Shown here: piece after piece, positions 44,921 through 56,590 of the stretch | Numbering within the stretch: the stretch's first letter is position 1 | Layout: every line of letters begins with the position of its first letter | Assembly: GCF_001704415.2 (NCBI RefSeq) | Contig: NC_030814.1 | Span: forward strand, 73,339,121-73,403,120 | DNA from: Capra hircus | Lineage: Eukaryota; Chordata; Mammalia; Artiodactyla; Bovidae | Direction of reading: 5' to 3' | Length of the DNA stretch: 64,000 nucleotides | Translations under genes and position numbers: made by a program | Notes under the pieces: generated by a model | The model's input: only the letters and a program-made list of their open reading frames with translations | What the model was told of the DNA's origin: nothing | The model's database searches: none

Positions 44921-45260
44921 TTTAACTAATTAAAAATATTTTGTATTCCTCTGGTACATTTTCTCTTAGACATCTAGAGAATCAGCTAGTCAGTTCTATG
45001 AAAGGAACTCTTGTGATTTTGCTTGAGATTGCAGTGAATTTATAGATTAATTTAGAAAGAATTGGCATTTTTTTGTTACAACATTGAGTCTGCAACATGG
45101 CATATCTCTCCATTTATTTCAATGGGGTGTGTCTTCTTTTATGTCCTCCCATAAAGTTTTATATTTTTTTGTATAGATCTTAAGGCAAAGGTATTTTGTT
45201 TTACTTGAATTATCTTAGAGTTTCCTACTTCTTGACTTCAGTTAAGTGTGTATATTTATA

Positions 45261-48200
45261 AATACAATTCCATCTTCTCCATGTGATTAAGATGTGTCCT
45301 CTTTCTCTTAAAAGGTTTGACATCTGTTCCAGGGGGGAGGATAGGGGTAAGGTGGATTTTTCTTTTCTTGGAGTAAATACCTTGATGGAGACTTTCAAAT
45401 CAATCTCTCTGCAAGTGATGGCCTGCCTTTTCTAGCACAAGGTTTAATGTGAGTGGAGGTTATGTATTTGTGCTCTATATCTACATCTTTCGAAATGCAC
45501 TCTCTAATGATTTGGAAATATTCCAGCATAATTTCTCTGCTGGTACATGTTCAAGGCCCAGCAGAAGAATCACTCATCCTTAACCTTGTTTATCTGTTCG
45601 CTGATCTTTCTCTTGACTGCTACCTCTTAGATATGTTGAAGGGTCAAGGGAGTCTAGGCAAAGCCCTTAAGGACCAACCCTAAAGTTCATCTTCTGTGCT
45701 TCCAAAAGACATTCTCTTCTTGCCCCTTCTGCTCCGGCAAAGAAGGGAGTTAACAATAGATGTTATGATTGATAACACACACAGAGCATGCACAAAAAAT
45801 AGATCAAAGACTCTGAACATGTTTATCTGTTTGATGGATCCAGCTTTCTTTGTTCACACAGTTTCGCTCAAAACTGTTCTTTCAGTGTCCAAGCTAAGCT
45901 TGTGTCTAGTGATGCAGACTTGATTTAAATTAGAGAGACCTAGTAAGTGCCCTGGCTGAGCTGGGAGGGACAAAGCTGGCTTTCGTCAGCCTCTTTCTAT
46001 CATCTCTGTGTGCCCTCAGCCTCTTTGGCTTTCTTGCTTGTGAAGCTCTGTCAGTGATACTGGTGTCTTTGTTTGGTAGACGTAGCCTGGTCTCTGCAGT
46101 GGTGATGGCCTGCCGCTTTTATTGATTTCTTTGGGTGTTAATATTTCCCTATTATGCCTGTTGTCTGGGCCTCACTTCTCTGCCTGGTACTGTATTACAC
46201 AGCTTTCAGTATTCTGATGGGATAGCATGGGTCTGCCATCACTAGCTTGATTTTTTTTAACAGGAAGCTCAGACAATAAAGGCCTTGAGAAAGCAAATGT
46301 GAGAAATGCATGCTTCTGTCTAGGGACATGAGTGCAAAAACAAAACAAAACAATACTGTCTATTTTGTTAGTTTCTGCCACTCTGCTTTTACAGTAAAGA
46401 ACTAGAACCCTTCCCTGCACCCTGGGCATGAGTAGAGAAACTGGCTGCAGCCGTCAGAGGCTGCACTTTGAGATATTAAATGTTTCCTTATAAACGTATA
46501 ATTATCACCTGTTGTCTGATTTCTCTCCTGCTGCTCAATAAGTAAATGCCTTCTTGATTTAAGGAGCACATCTTGAACACTACTACTGTTACTTCTCCTG
46601 CTAACAATAACAATGTGCAGGTAAAAGAGAAATTCATTAAACTTAGTGACAGGTAACTATTAATCCCTCCTTTGTGCATTAATTGAACCTAAGTAGATAA
46701 CATATACAGCCTTGTTGGAACTAGCTCTGTGTGGAGCAGGTGTTTGAGGAGAGGATCTCTCTGTTTCTTCAGACTCAGTCAAGGAGGTTTTATTTAAGAG
46801 TGACATGTTAATGAGACTTTAAACAGGATTTGGGGATTTTAGGGGAAGAGGAACATTCAAGAAAGGATCATAAGTTTTCACTGTTCTAAAGGGGGGAAAT
46901 GTGGAAAGTCAGAAGCGGTCTCTGTTTTAGCTTCTAGGCAACGTCAGATATCTAGTTTCTCGCTTTCTTTATAGAGCCCTTCTTACCCTTCTTTGTTGCC
47001 GTTACCCATTTGCTCTTGCTGATTCCTCTTTGTAAAGAAAGAAATGGGTCTTGAGTGATATTCTTCTCTGCTCTCGCATGTCTTGTCCTCCCATTTTGTA
47101 CTGAATTCCAAAAAGTTGTGTTCCTTCTTTTATAATCAGAATTTTGGCTTGGCACATGGTTGTCTACTTTGAAACTACATTTTCCAGCCTCCCTTGCAGC
47201 TAAAATTCTGCCTATAAATTATGTTCCACTTAAGTTCTCCCGGGAGATTTAGAAGAAGAGAGCTGGGCTTCTTTTGGATCCTGACTGTCTTAATGACCAG
47301 CCAGACCGTGGGTTTCCTGCATTGACTTCCTATCCCCTCTTAACTGGGGGTCAAGAAGCAGTGGGGGTCGTGGCCCCTTCTTGGTCTCGTGTCTCATCTC
47401 TGAGCGCTGCTGCTCATGTCCATTTTCCTGCTTCCTGCTGCACTGGGGGCTTCAGATTAGACTCAGGGCCATGGCTCTAGTTGTGCCTTTGAGTTAGCAG
47501 GCCCCATGCTAGGTTGGCTCTGGGTTGCTCTAGACATCTCTCACTCTTTTCAGTGGTTTTCTAAACCCCTTGGTCCCTGTATTAAACTCATTTTGCTTAA
47601 AAATACATGGAGTTAGTTCTCAATCCTATGCTGATCCTATGATAAATAACATTAATTATGTCCATGCCCTTAGAATAGGTGGGCAAAGATGGTCCTCATA
47701 GGGTAACCACCAGTGAGTTCTGTGGGCCAGGCTTCTGGTGAGGCCCTTGACCTTCTTTCATTGACTGATCCCATCCACCCTGTGAAGCAGGCATCACTGC
47801 CATCTTACTGAGGTCTCTCTCTCTCAAGAGGACTGGGGAGGTCTGTAACAAGCCTGTGGCCACAGGGGTGGGAAGTAAAATCCCGTGCTTTAAGCCTTTT
47901 CTGTCACCCCAGCTGTGAGCAGAAATTGTTAGGATGTCAGAAATCAGTGCTGCCTACTGAGATGCCAAAACCGTGTCTTTCACTTTCACATGGAGAAACT
48001 GAGTCTGTCAGAGGGATGTGACCTCATTGCTTTAACTCTTCCCCATGAACTGGATGCTGTGCACAGTGCGGTTAGACCCATGGCCTGAACCCACGGTGGG
48101 ACCTTAGGCCTCCGCGTGGTGTGATGTGTTGCTCTCACAGCCTCCCCCTCACCACCGTCCTTCTCCTTCTAGGGAGGAGTGGGTGCTATCATCAGTCCCT

Positions 48201-49029
48201 TCTAAGAACTGCCAGTGGCTGAAGAGTTCATTACACTCTATTAAAAAAAAGCGAAAGCAGCAGTGCGTGTGTCGTGAATACTTCAGAGGCTCTCACAAGG
48301 CAGAAGTGGAAACAGGGACGGAGGCCACTCCCGGCCGCAGCCCAGTTCTCTCTCCGGTTCCTTCCTGCATCCCCGCTGCCCCCTCCCTGGCTGGAGGTGT
48401 TGAAGGCCTGGGAGGCTCCCCTCTCTGTGTGTCTCCCACCACCCAAGTCCTTGTGACCCGCTCTCTGTGTCTGGCTCCTTTCACTCCGCGCTATATTCAG
48501 GATTGACTTGTTCTCCAGCCAGAGTCATGAGGCAGACACTTTGGGCTTGGGGTGAAGTAAAGCAAGCCTTCTCTGCTGTGTTGCAATTCTGGGGCATTTC
48601 AGCCATTCTAACTTAAGGGCATTTTCCATGGGTCTCAGCTTCTCAGAGTTTTTACTAAGATGTGGGGAAGGGGGGTCAGGAAGCTAAGTAGGAAATATCA
48701 GCTGGCCTGATTTTGCCTTTATTGTGCACATATACCCCAAGAGACCTTGAGGAAAAGGACTGGCGAGGCCAAAGCAGAACTTAGGGGCTGCAGTGGTACC
48801 ATTTTATTATCTCTCCTTACCAGCTCTCTGCACAGCCGTCCCTGGAAGGTCCTCTGTCCCATGCATGGCCTTCCCTACTTGAGTGCAGTCTTTTTTCTGT
48901 GAAGCCTCCGCTCAGTGGTTACCGCCTCTGTGAAACCTGGCAGACAGCATTAATCCCTTTGTCTTCAGCAGCCCACAAGCTTTGTTGACACAATAGAAAT
49001 ACTAGTACAGCACTCAGCACAATGTGCTG
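45261..49029. other. Long SINE-free stretch
   Basis: About 3.8 kb without a ruminant SINE. Possible old pieces: MIR-like at about 47735-47900 and an unnamed repeat from about 47165. The patch at 48250-48500 is GC-rich with several CpG and has overlapping frames on both strands (126 and 71 residues) without known domains. No gene recognised. Confidence 0.45.
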
Positions 49030-49150
49030 TGAAAAGCTGTTTGCTTATCTGTGTCTCCCACTACATATTGACCTCCTTAAGGAGAGTGACTGCATCTTAC
49101 TCATCTCTTAATCCTCCACAGCTAAATAAATATTTGCTAAATGAAGCCAA
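49030..49150 (+). mobile_element. L2 3' end
   Basis: ctgtgtctcccactacatat, gacctccttaaggagagtga, ctgcatcttactcatctctt and ctaaataaatatttgctaaa match the L2 3' end in order. Confidence 0.6.
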
Positions 49151-49289
49151 ATTCCCATCCCAATTCAGTGTAACACATCAAAGTACAGAGTTCTTGAAAT
49201 TTTAGGACCTGTTGATTGTACAGTCACTTTTGATTAAAGTAGCGTTTGGGATGTATTCCATGTTCATGTGTGATATTCCCTTAAATGTA

Positions 49290-49540
49290 TTGCTCACGAA
49301 CGTGGATTCTGCAGCCCAGCTCCCCACTGTGAGTGCTGGCTCCACCATGGCCAAACTCTGAGCCCTTGGTTGGACAAGGGTCTTAACTCTTCTTTGGTTT
49401 CCTCACCTTTAAAATGTGGCTGAAGATAGTATTTATCTCATCACAGGGTTGTGTGAAGATTCAATCAATGAACATTTGAAGAGCATCTAAACTACATCCT
49501 GGCAGACAGTAATTGCTATCTAAGTATTTGTTGTTATTGT
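49290..49540 (+). mobile_element. MIR SINE
   Basis: cttaactcttctttggtttc, ctcacctttaaaatgtggct, atctcatcacagggttgtgt, gaagattcaatcaatg and a 3' end at aattgctatctaagtat fit MIR. Confidence 0.65.
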
Positions 49541-50469
49541 TATCTTGATACCACTTAGAATAAAATGTAAAACCTGAAATGTACACCTTAAACTCATTTT
49601 AAAAAGCTGGCTTGAACAATGCTTAGAAATTGTATAGAACAATTTCCATAACACCAGCTGCTTCCGAAGTTGGCTCTTCTTTCTCTGGACACTTGAAGGG
49701 TTACTCTTGCCCCACCCATAAGGACTTTGATTCTCTTCTTGCAGTATCATTTTTCTTCCTTTTTGTCAGCCTTATTTTCACTTGAAGGGCCAGCCCAGTG
49801 TCTTGTATGCTTTAACATCACTTGGCAGGAAATCTAACAAACAGTAAGTACCTAATAAAATGGTAAATGAACCAATGAATCACCAAGAGAACCCACACAG
49901 AACACCTGGAATCAATGAATAGATACTATATATATGCTGATACTTGGAGTTAGAATCAACAAATTAACAAACAAGCCCCTGCTCCAACTCTTGACAGGCA
50001 CAGTCTCATTTTGGAGACAGAGCTAAATGGGTCTCAGGTTGCTTATACATCTTTTGCCTGTTTTCTTTATAACTTTACCTCTTGTCCAAAATGAGATATG
50101 GACAGTTTTCTCCATGCCCTTCTTCATTATTAATCCATTGACACTTCTTGCTCTCTGCCTCCATCTTACTGCCCTAAAATCCACTCTCCTGCTTGAGTGA
50201 GCCCTCTGCTTGCACATGGCAGCTGTCTTATCATCTTCTATATATCCAGACAGTTCAGCTAACTATTTATACTTTTGATGCCATCTTTCTCACTTATGTG
50301 CTCTGCTCTGTGAAGGCATGAGTTTGCCTACATTATTATTACTCCAGGACTCTTCCAGGTGCTACAATTGGAAACCATTTAATAAATGCTTTTGGATTAA
50401 ACATTGGTACTTACCTTGGGTGACTTCAATATGTGAGGATAAATAAGATAGATGATATGGCCAGTATGA
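49541..50469. other. Mostly unique stretch
   Basis: No gene. A likely L2 3' piece lies at about 50290-50405 (taataaatgcttttgg at its end). Confidence 0.45.
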
Positions 50470-50990
50470 TCATTTATTCTTTCACTTCTTGAAAACCTAT
50501 AGAATTTATATCATGGGTGTAGTGCCAGGTGTTGACAGTCTAACTGGAGAGACAAGATTAAAAGATACTAAAATACATCATAACTTGCAAAATTGTTTGA
50601 GACAGCATTGGAGGTGTTCAGTGAAAGGACCTTCAACTGGGGAAGGCCAGAGTGGTCACAGGTGATTTTCGTGCAGGGAGTAGAAAGGACAGAAAGATTC
50701 AAGCTCGTGATGGTCAGGTAGTCAAGTGTTCAACAAGAGGAGTATGGCAGAGGGGCAGGAGTGAGCATGCCATGTGTGGGAGTGAGACCAGTTTGACGGG
50801 AATGGAGAACAGGAAACTTTGAATGCCAGGTCCAGATATTTGATGTAGACAGAATCAGATTTCTGAGACAGGAGGATTGTGATGGAATCAGTAGGGGAAG
50901 ATAATCTAAGTTTTGAAAATAGGATTGAAGAACAGAATACATAGCTTGAGGGAGGCTCACTGGGAACCCCAGTTTCAATGAGTCAAGATG
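50470..50990 (-). mobile_element. Possible L2-type relic, minus strand
   Basis: gtagtgccaggtgttgacag, ctaactggagagacaagatt, gagaccagtttgacggg and atggagaacaggaaac resemble minus-strand L2 layout. Weak; could be another old family. Confidence 0.35.
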
Positions 50991-51166
50991 GCAGCATGGG
51001 AATGGAGAGGAGATGGGAACATGAAGATATTAGGAAAGAGATGCAGAGCCTGGCAGATCTTCCTTCTTGTTCTTTGATTAGACTTCTGGCCCATTTTTGG
51101 CCTGTGGAATTCTATGGCTGCTTTTATATCACATTTCTGTAATTACTCTGGGCCCCATCTCACCTT

Positions 51167-51587
51167 GCTGCTGCTGCTGCTAAGTTGCTTCAGTCATGTC
51201 CGACTCTGTGCGACTTCATAGATGGCAGCCCACCAGGCTCTGCCGTTCCTGGGATTCTCCAGGCAAGAATATTGGAGTGGGTTGCCATTTCCTTCTCCAA
51301 TGCATGAAAGTGAAATGTGAAAGTGAAGTTGCTTCAGTCATGTCCAACTCTGTGCAACCTCATAGATGGCAGTCCACCAGGCTCCCCTGTCCCTGGGATT
51401 CTCCAGGCAAGAATACTGGAGTGGGTTGCCATTTCCTTCTCCAATGCATGAAAGTGAAAAGTGAAAGTGAAGTTGCGCAGTCGTGTCTGACTCCTACCGA
51501 CCCCATGGACTGCAGCCTACCAGACTCCTCCATCCGTGGGATTTTCCAGGCAAGAGTACTGGAGTGGGGTGCCATTGCCTTCTCCCA
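51167..51587 (-). mobile_element. Three-unit Bov-A SINE, minus strand
   Basis: Three Bov-A units in the same direction: about 51181-51328, 51329-51472 and 51473-51587, separated by gcatgaaagtgaaa-type linkers, with a (ctg)n tail at the left. The first two both carry the catagatggcag variant, the third the ccatggactgcag variant. Flanks catctcacctt (51156-51166) and catctcgcctt (51588-51598) differ at one base and bracket all three. The 134-residue plus frame is its translation. Confidence 0.9.
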
Positions 51588-51655
51588 CATCTCGCCTTAG
51601 CCCTCCTTATAAGGCATTCACATAGAGTACAAACCCATAGAGATGTGTTAGGTGA

Positions 51656-52156
51656 TGTGATGGTTAGTTTTCTGTGTCAGTTTGCCTGGGCTACAGGATG
51701 CCCAAAGAGCATATTAAATGTTAGTGCTGGGCGTGTCTGGGGAGTGTTTCTACGATGAGATTAGTACTCAAGTCAGTGGATGCAGTAAAGGAGACTGCCC
51801 TCCTGAGTGTGGGAGGCTGTCATTCAGTCTGTCCAGGAGAACAAAAGGCAGGGGAGGAGGATTATGCCACTTTTCTCCTGCCTTGCTGTGGATCTGGGAC
51901 ATCTCATCTCATCTTTCCCTGCCCTTGGACTGGGATTTACATCATTGACTGTCCTCATTTTCTGGCCTTTAGGCTCAGACTGAATGACCTCACTGGCTTT
52001 CCTGAATCTCCAGGGCCTATAGAGGACAGGTTTTGGGGGTTTCTCAGCCTCCAATCATTGTTTGAGCGAATTCTTCAAAATAAATCAATCTTTCTCTGTC
52101 TCTGAAAAAATGTATATATTCAGTTTCTGTTTCTCTGGAGAAGTCTGACTAATACA
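51656..52156 (+). mobile_element. MLT2-type ERVL solo LTR
   Basis: Begins tgtgatggttagttttctg, continues gatgagattagtactcaagt and gtaaaggagactgccctcct, then caaaataaatcaatctttct and ends ctctggagaagtctgactaa with taca. Polyadenylation signal aataaa is present near 52078. No internal sequence adjoins. Confidence 0.75.
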
Positions 52157-52305
52157 GGGAGGGAAAATTCAATCATGTGAAGCACAGGTCTCTGTTATTG
52201 GACCTGTGCTTATGATGGTGATGTGTGTTCATGAAATGCCCAGGAAGACCCTGCACAGCTGGCTAGCTGGCTGGGACTTTGGGGGAACCGTCCTTGTTAC
52301 AGTGT

Positions 52306-52645
52306 GGTTTCCTTGGTAGCTCAGCTGGTAAAGAATCCACCCTCAATGCAGGAGACCCCGGTTTGATTTCTGGGTCAGGAAGATCCCCTGGAGAAGATAT
52401 AGGGTACCCACTCCAGTATTCTTGGGCTTCCCTGGTGGCTCAGACGGTAAAGAAACCACCTGCAATGTGGGCGACCTGGGTTTGATCTCTGGGGTGGGAA
52501 GATCCCCTGGAAGAGGGCATGGCAACCCACTCCCGTATTCTTGCCTGGAGAATTCCATGGACAGAGGAGCCTGGCAGGCTAGAGTCCATGGAGTCACAAA
52601 GAGTCAGACACGACTGAGCGACTAACACTTTCACTTCTCACATAA
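52306..52645 (+). mobile_element. Bov-tA SINE with two tRNA-like heads
   Basis: First head ggtttccttggtagctcagc, second head gggcttccctggtggctcag beginning near 52425, then one Bov-A unit and tail ctaacactttcacttctc. Same architecture as 1571-1873 on the other strand. Confidence 0.95.
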
Positions 52646-53788
52646 TGAATGACAGATGTCTGACATGCTTTCCGTCTCCGCCACACCCCTCCATGCTACT
52701 AGCAAGAAAATAAAAATGGAAGCACATGGAGGTTAGGAACCAACCAATCATCTGTTCCTCTCCGTCAACCCCCCATTCCCTTTCTGCACATTTGTATGTG
52801 AGTTCTTTGTGACATTGTTAATTGTCAGAAGACAGCTTAATGAAGCTGGTCTGAGTCTGGTAAGGACTCAGCTTTCTCAGCCACACTGAGGTACTTAACA
52901 AACATCAGTTATATTTTCTCCCTGTTCTCTAAATATATTTTAGCCTGACATATTAGTTAGCCTTCATAGAAGCTGCTAGTGTTCTTTGCTGCTGTTTTAT
53001 GGTGATCAGTTTTCTTGAGGTTCAGCTTGTTTTGAGGGCCTGGTATGTCTGACACTTTTCTTTATGCCTGGAAGAAGTGCTCAGTAAGCAGTGGTTGAAA
53101 GAATGAATGAATAAATGAATTCCCTTGAGTGCTGGAACCAGAGGCAAACTCATAAAAACAACACAACTTTGTGACTGATCGTGATTTTTGAAGAACTAAA
53201 AATAAGTGTATAGCTTAAGTTCAGAAATAGGTAGATAAAGTAATTTGGAATATGGGAGAAAATGTAGCTTAAGCATCAAGTATATTTATGTTGACTTTAA
53301 ATGATGATAAATGGAGGAATGGCCAAACTGGTATAGTGTCCATGTCACAGAACTATAGAGTTTAGGGGTCATCTACTCAGATCCTGCAGGCTTCTTAACT
53401 GATGTTTAGAAGAAAGAAGTTTGTCCATGGCACTGTGTCTGATGATTGTACCTGAAATAGAATCCAAAACGGGCATCCCCAAGTCTGTCCAAAGAATGCT
53501 GCTTTTGGAGATTCATCCATCAGGGACCTCTCCAGGAGATCCGCAGGTGCTGTTGGAGCTTGCAGGGCCCAGACTACTCTTCTCCAAAGGTCTTTGGCCA
53601 ATGACTCTTCCTGAGGCTTTTTTAGTTAATATTGGTTAATGAAGATCTATTTCACTTCTAGAAATAGAAGTGCTAGCAGCAGAAGAAAGATCAGGAATGG
53701 AAGAAGAAGAGGGCTAGGAAATGTGGGGACGCTGGTGATGGTGGTGGGGCCGTGTGTGCCTGAGAACCAAGGCGATGGTGGCACAAGT
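52646..53788. other. Mostly unique stretch
   Basis: No gene. A short L2/MIR 3' end with a gaat-type repeat lies at about 53040-53120. Frames of 64-72 residues lack domains. Confidence 0.45.
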
Positions 53789-54143
53789 TGTTATGGACTG
53801 AATATTTGTCTCCCCCTCAAATTCACAGGTTGATGCCCTGACCCCTTATGTGAAGGTATTTGGAGGTGAGACCTTGGGGAAGTTATGAGATTTATATGAG
53901 GTCATGAGGGCAGATCTCCAAGATGGGATTTAGTGTCTTTACAGGAAGATGAAGATGTCAGACCTCTCTCTTGTCCATAGGAAGACATGGATGTCACAGA
54001 AGGCAGATGTCTACCATCTTTCAAACCTATCAACACCTTAACCTTGGACTTCCCAGCTTTCAAGACTGTGAGAAATAAATGTTTGTCGTTTAAGGCGGGC
54101 AGTCTGTAGCTTTTCGTTATAACAGCCTGAGCAGGCTAAGACA
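53789..54143 (+). mobile_element. MLT1A-type (ERVL-MaLR) solo LTR
   Basis: Complete LTR: tgttatggactgaatatttg at the start, ggtatttggaggtgagacct, tcatgagggcagatctcc, gaaataaatgtttgtcg and the end gcctgagcaggctaagaca. It starts TG and ends CA. The 5-bp flanks caagt (53784-53788) and cacgt (54144-54148) differ at one base, as expected for an old retroviral target duplication. Confidence 0.85.
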
Positions 54144-54148
54144 CACGT

Positions 54149-54850
54149 TGATGCTCTGAGAATTTGGAGAGTCCCTTTCTGCTGCTGGAGCAGAAAATAA
54201 ATACAAGCTTCCAGTGAACCAGATATTCCAGAGAGTATTTACTAACCTATTCAGAGGTTGCTTTTTTTAAGGATGTATTTGAACTGGGACGTGATATAAA
54301 GTAGGGCATTTTTTCCCCTGAGTATGGAGAGGCAGAGAAAATTACCCTTGAGAGAGAGAAGAAAGAAGCAACCTCACAGAGCAGGGCAAAGGCTAGCAGT
54401 GACCCGCTCAGTGTTGGTGGGTAAGAATGACTGTTTCTGCTCACTTCCCATCTGAGCCTCATTCCTCTTGTTCCTCCTACTTGCCTGAAACTAATTTAAA
54501 TGTTTTTGTTTCTTGCAATCAGATAGTCCCTGGCTAATACCTGCAGTTATAAATTGCAGTTTTTTGCTTTCCTTCTCCCACAACAAACCCAAACACCTAA
54601 TCCAAGAAAGTAAAGAAAAGCAAAACCACCAACAATTAATGCAGCAGCGATTAAGCATTTATATGAAATTTTGGTTTCATTAATTGTTTGCAAACTGACC
54701 TTCCAGTCTGTCGTTTACAATGATATTTCTATATCAAAATGCACTGTACATTCTTAACACCCAAATTAATAATTTTTAAACTTATTTCAAAGTTAATGTC
54801 CATGGGTATGTAATAGCTTGGTCTATTTGCAGATTAACATTAAATGTAAA
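54149..54850. other. Repeat-free stretch
   Basis: About 0.7 kb, AT-rich in its right half with aattaatg, gattaag and attaataatt motifs. No gene. Candidate conserved non-coding DNA, by inference. Confidence 0.4.
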
Positions 54851-54852
54851 GT

Positions 54853-55060
54853 GGGCTTCCCTGGTGGCTCAAACAGTAAAGAATCTGCCTGCAATGTGGG
54901 AGACCAATGTTCAATCCCTGGGTGAGGAAGATCCCCTGGAGAAAGAAATGGCTACCCACTCTAGTATTTTTGCCTGGAGAAATCCATGGGCAGAGGAGCC
55001 TGACGAGTTACAGTCTGTGGGGTTGCAAAGAGTTGGACACGACTGAGTGACTAACACACA
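54853..55060 (+). mobile_element. Bov-tA2 SINE
   Basis: Head gtgggcttccctggtggctc, B-box region gttcaatccc fitting consensus, one Bov-A unit, tail ctaacacacacacg. Confidence 0.95.
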
Positions 55061-55084
55061 CACGTAGTATAAAGAACAGGGACA

Positions 55085-55265
55085 GTTTTGCTCCCTGGCT
55101 ATGGAGCGCTGGCCAGTCAGTTAAGGTCTTTGGATGTCAGTTTCTTTCATCATTCCTAAAATGGAGACAAGTATTTTCACCATAGAACTGTTATGAGAGG
55201 CAAATGACAGTCTACATAAATTACAATTGTTTGACTCATAACGACTCTCAACAAATGGTTATTCT
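55085..55265 (+). mobile_element. MIR SINE
   Basis: ggccagtcagttaaggtctt, gtcagtttctttcatcattc, ctaaaatggagacaagtatt and gaggcaaatgacagtc follow the MIR layout. A Bov-tA lies immediately upstream. Confidence 0.6.
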
Positions 55266-56369
55266 TTACTTCTTCTCTTTTTTTCTTACCATGGCAAGAT
55301 GAGTTCCATCCATTGACGTAAATGTTAGTCCTCTACTTACGTACTTACTAACTTCAAACACATCAATTACTTGGCTTATTTTTGCTAAGCTCCAAATAGA
55401 TGTCAGTTGACTTTTGCATTATTACTCACAACCCTTTGTCAAAGTATATTGCCTTATATTATTTGAAATGAAGAATTTCATTATTCCCCAACCTTAGAAA
55501 GAGAAGAAGGATTTTTCCGAAAAGGCAGTTGACTAAATGTATATCTTAACTCAAAGAGTTGCCTGCAAGTAGTCTCTGTATTTTATGGAATGATGACTGT
55601 AGCATGAAGGGAAGAGTAAGTTCTTTAGGAGAGCAATATAATGGCACCTTCTTAGATTCATTCATTTTTATAATCAGCTAGAGGGATCCTGACTTGATTT
55701 CAGTGTGATTTCGTTTATAACTGGTTTAAACCCTGAACTCCATTAAAAACCAATCAGGTGACTTGCCCTGCAGGAATTTTCCTTTTATGAAGAAGTCATC
55801 ATTTCAGAGCCCCTCACCTTTTTTTTTTTCTTGTGTATGAGTTATTTAGCCTACAGCTTTCCTAGGTTTTCCTTATCGGTGCCTTCATATATAAATTTGA
55901 ATATGAACATGAGTAAATTGTAGATTCCCTGTTGGCTATGGCTTTGTTCTTTGGAGTGGAGATGAATTTCTCAAAGTTCTTTTCATCATCTATCCTGTGG
56001 ATTCTATCATTGGAAAAGTTGAGAGTTATTATGCAGAGTATGAGTCTGGGTTTAAGAAGAGATTGGAATATGTTTTAATAGGAGATGTAACGTAATCATC
56101 ATGCAGATTATTGAGAGAAACAGCTCCATGACTCAAATGGAACAACACAGTACCCGTGATTACTTCTGAGAGTATAAAGCCCATACCCTATTTCTTCTGT
56201 ACTTACTGTAAGCCTGTACACATGTTTGGGCTTGATAAGTGTGCTTTCTAATAACATTGCTAATAACTTTAACACTAGGCATCCATTTTAGGAAATGAGC
56301 TCTCATAGTTTGGCACCAGTAATAGTAACAACAATAGAAATAAGACTGAAAAAACGGCAAGAATGAGGA
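55266..56369. other. Repeat-poor stretch
   Basis: About 1.1 kb, AT-rich, no recognised repeat or gene. A T-run lies near 55820-55829. Confidence 0.5.
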
Positions 56370-56590
56370 TTACTGCCTCCCGAGCACTTGCTTAATGCCT
56401 GGCATTGTGCCCAGCGTGTGACATGCTTATTGGCACTTAACACTCAGAGCCACCTTTTAAAACAGGTTCTATTGTTATTTCCTCTTTACCACTGCTGAAA
56501 TCAGATGAAGTTACTCGCCCAGGAACACAAAACTAGTATACAGTATAGTGAGGTTCAAACCCAGGCAGTCTATTCTGCTGGGTAATTCCA
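56370..56590 (-). mobile_element. MIR SINE, minus strand
   Basis: cttaatgcctggcattgtgc, gcttattggcacttaacact, gttattcctctttacc-type block, caggaacacaaaactagtat and ggttcaaacccaggcagtct match the complement of MIR along its length. Confidence 0.65.

Larger units (their letters stand above)
43870..45260 (-). mobile_element. Old L1 ORF2 region, minus strand, with nested SINEs
   Basis: cttactgatttgtaggatgt near the left edge, then cttatatgttatgaagtagg, and, after the SINEs, gattgcagtgaatttataga, ggcatatctctccatttatt and cataaagttttatat follow the complement of L1 ORF2. Frames are heavily broken. Three SINE insertions lie within. Confidence 0.65.

Noticed and set aside
48126..48506. 126-residue frame in a GC-rich patch
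   Set aside because: Pro/Ser-rich without a domain, overlapped by antisense frames of similar length; the patch is too small and CpG-poor to call a CpG island.
51167..51587. Regularly spaced repeats suggesting a CRISPR-like array
   Set aside because: The repeats are ~120-145 bp SINE units in a mammalian genome, with linkers that are part of the element.
51196..51600. 134-residue open frame with internal repeats (also similar frames at 6687-7103, 20406-20783, 13419-13829)
   Set aside because: All lie in Bov-A or Bov-tA SINE DNA. The apparent protein repeats (for example CHFLLQCMKVK) are translations of the tandem SINE units and recur wherever a SINE lies.
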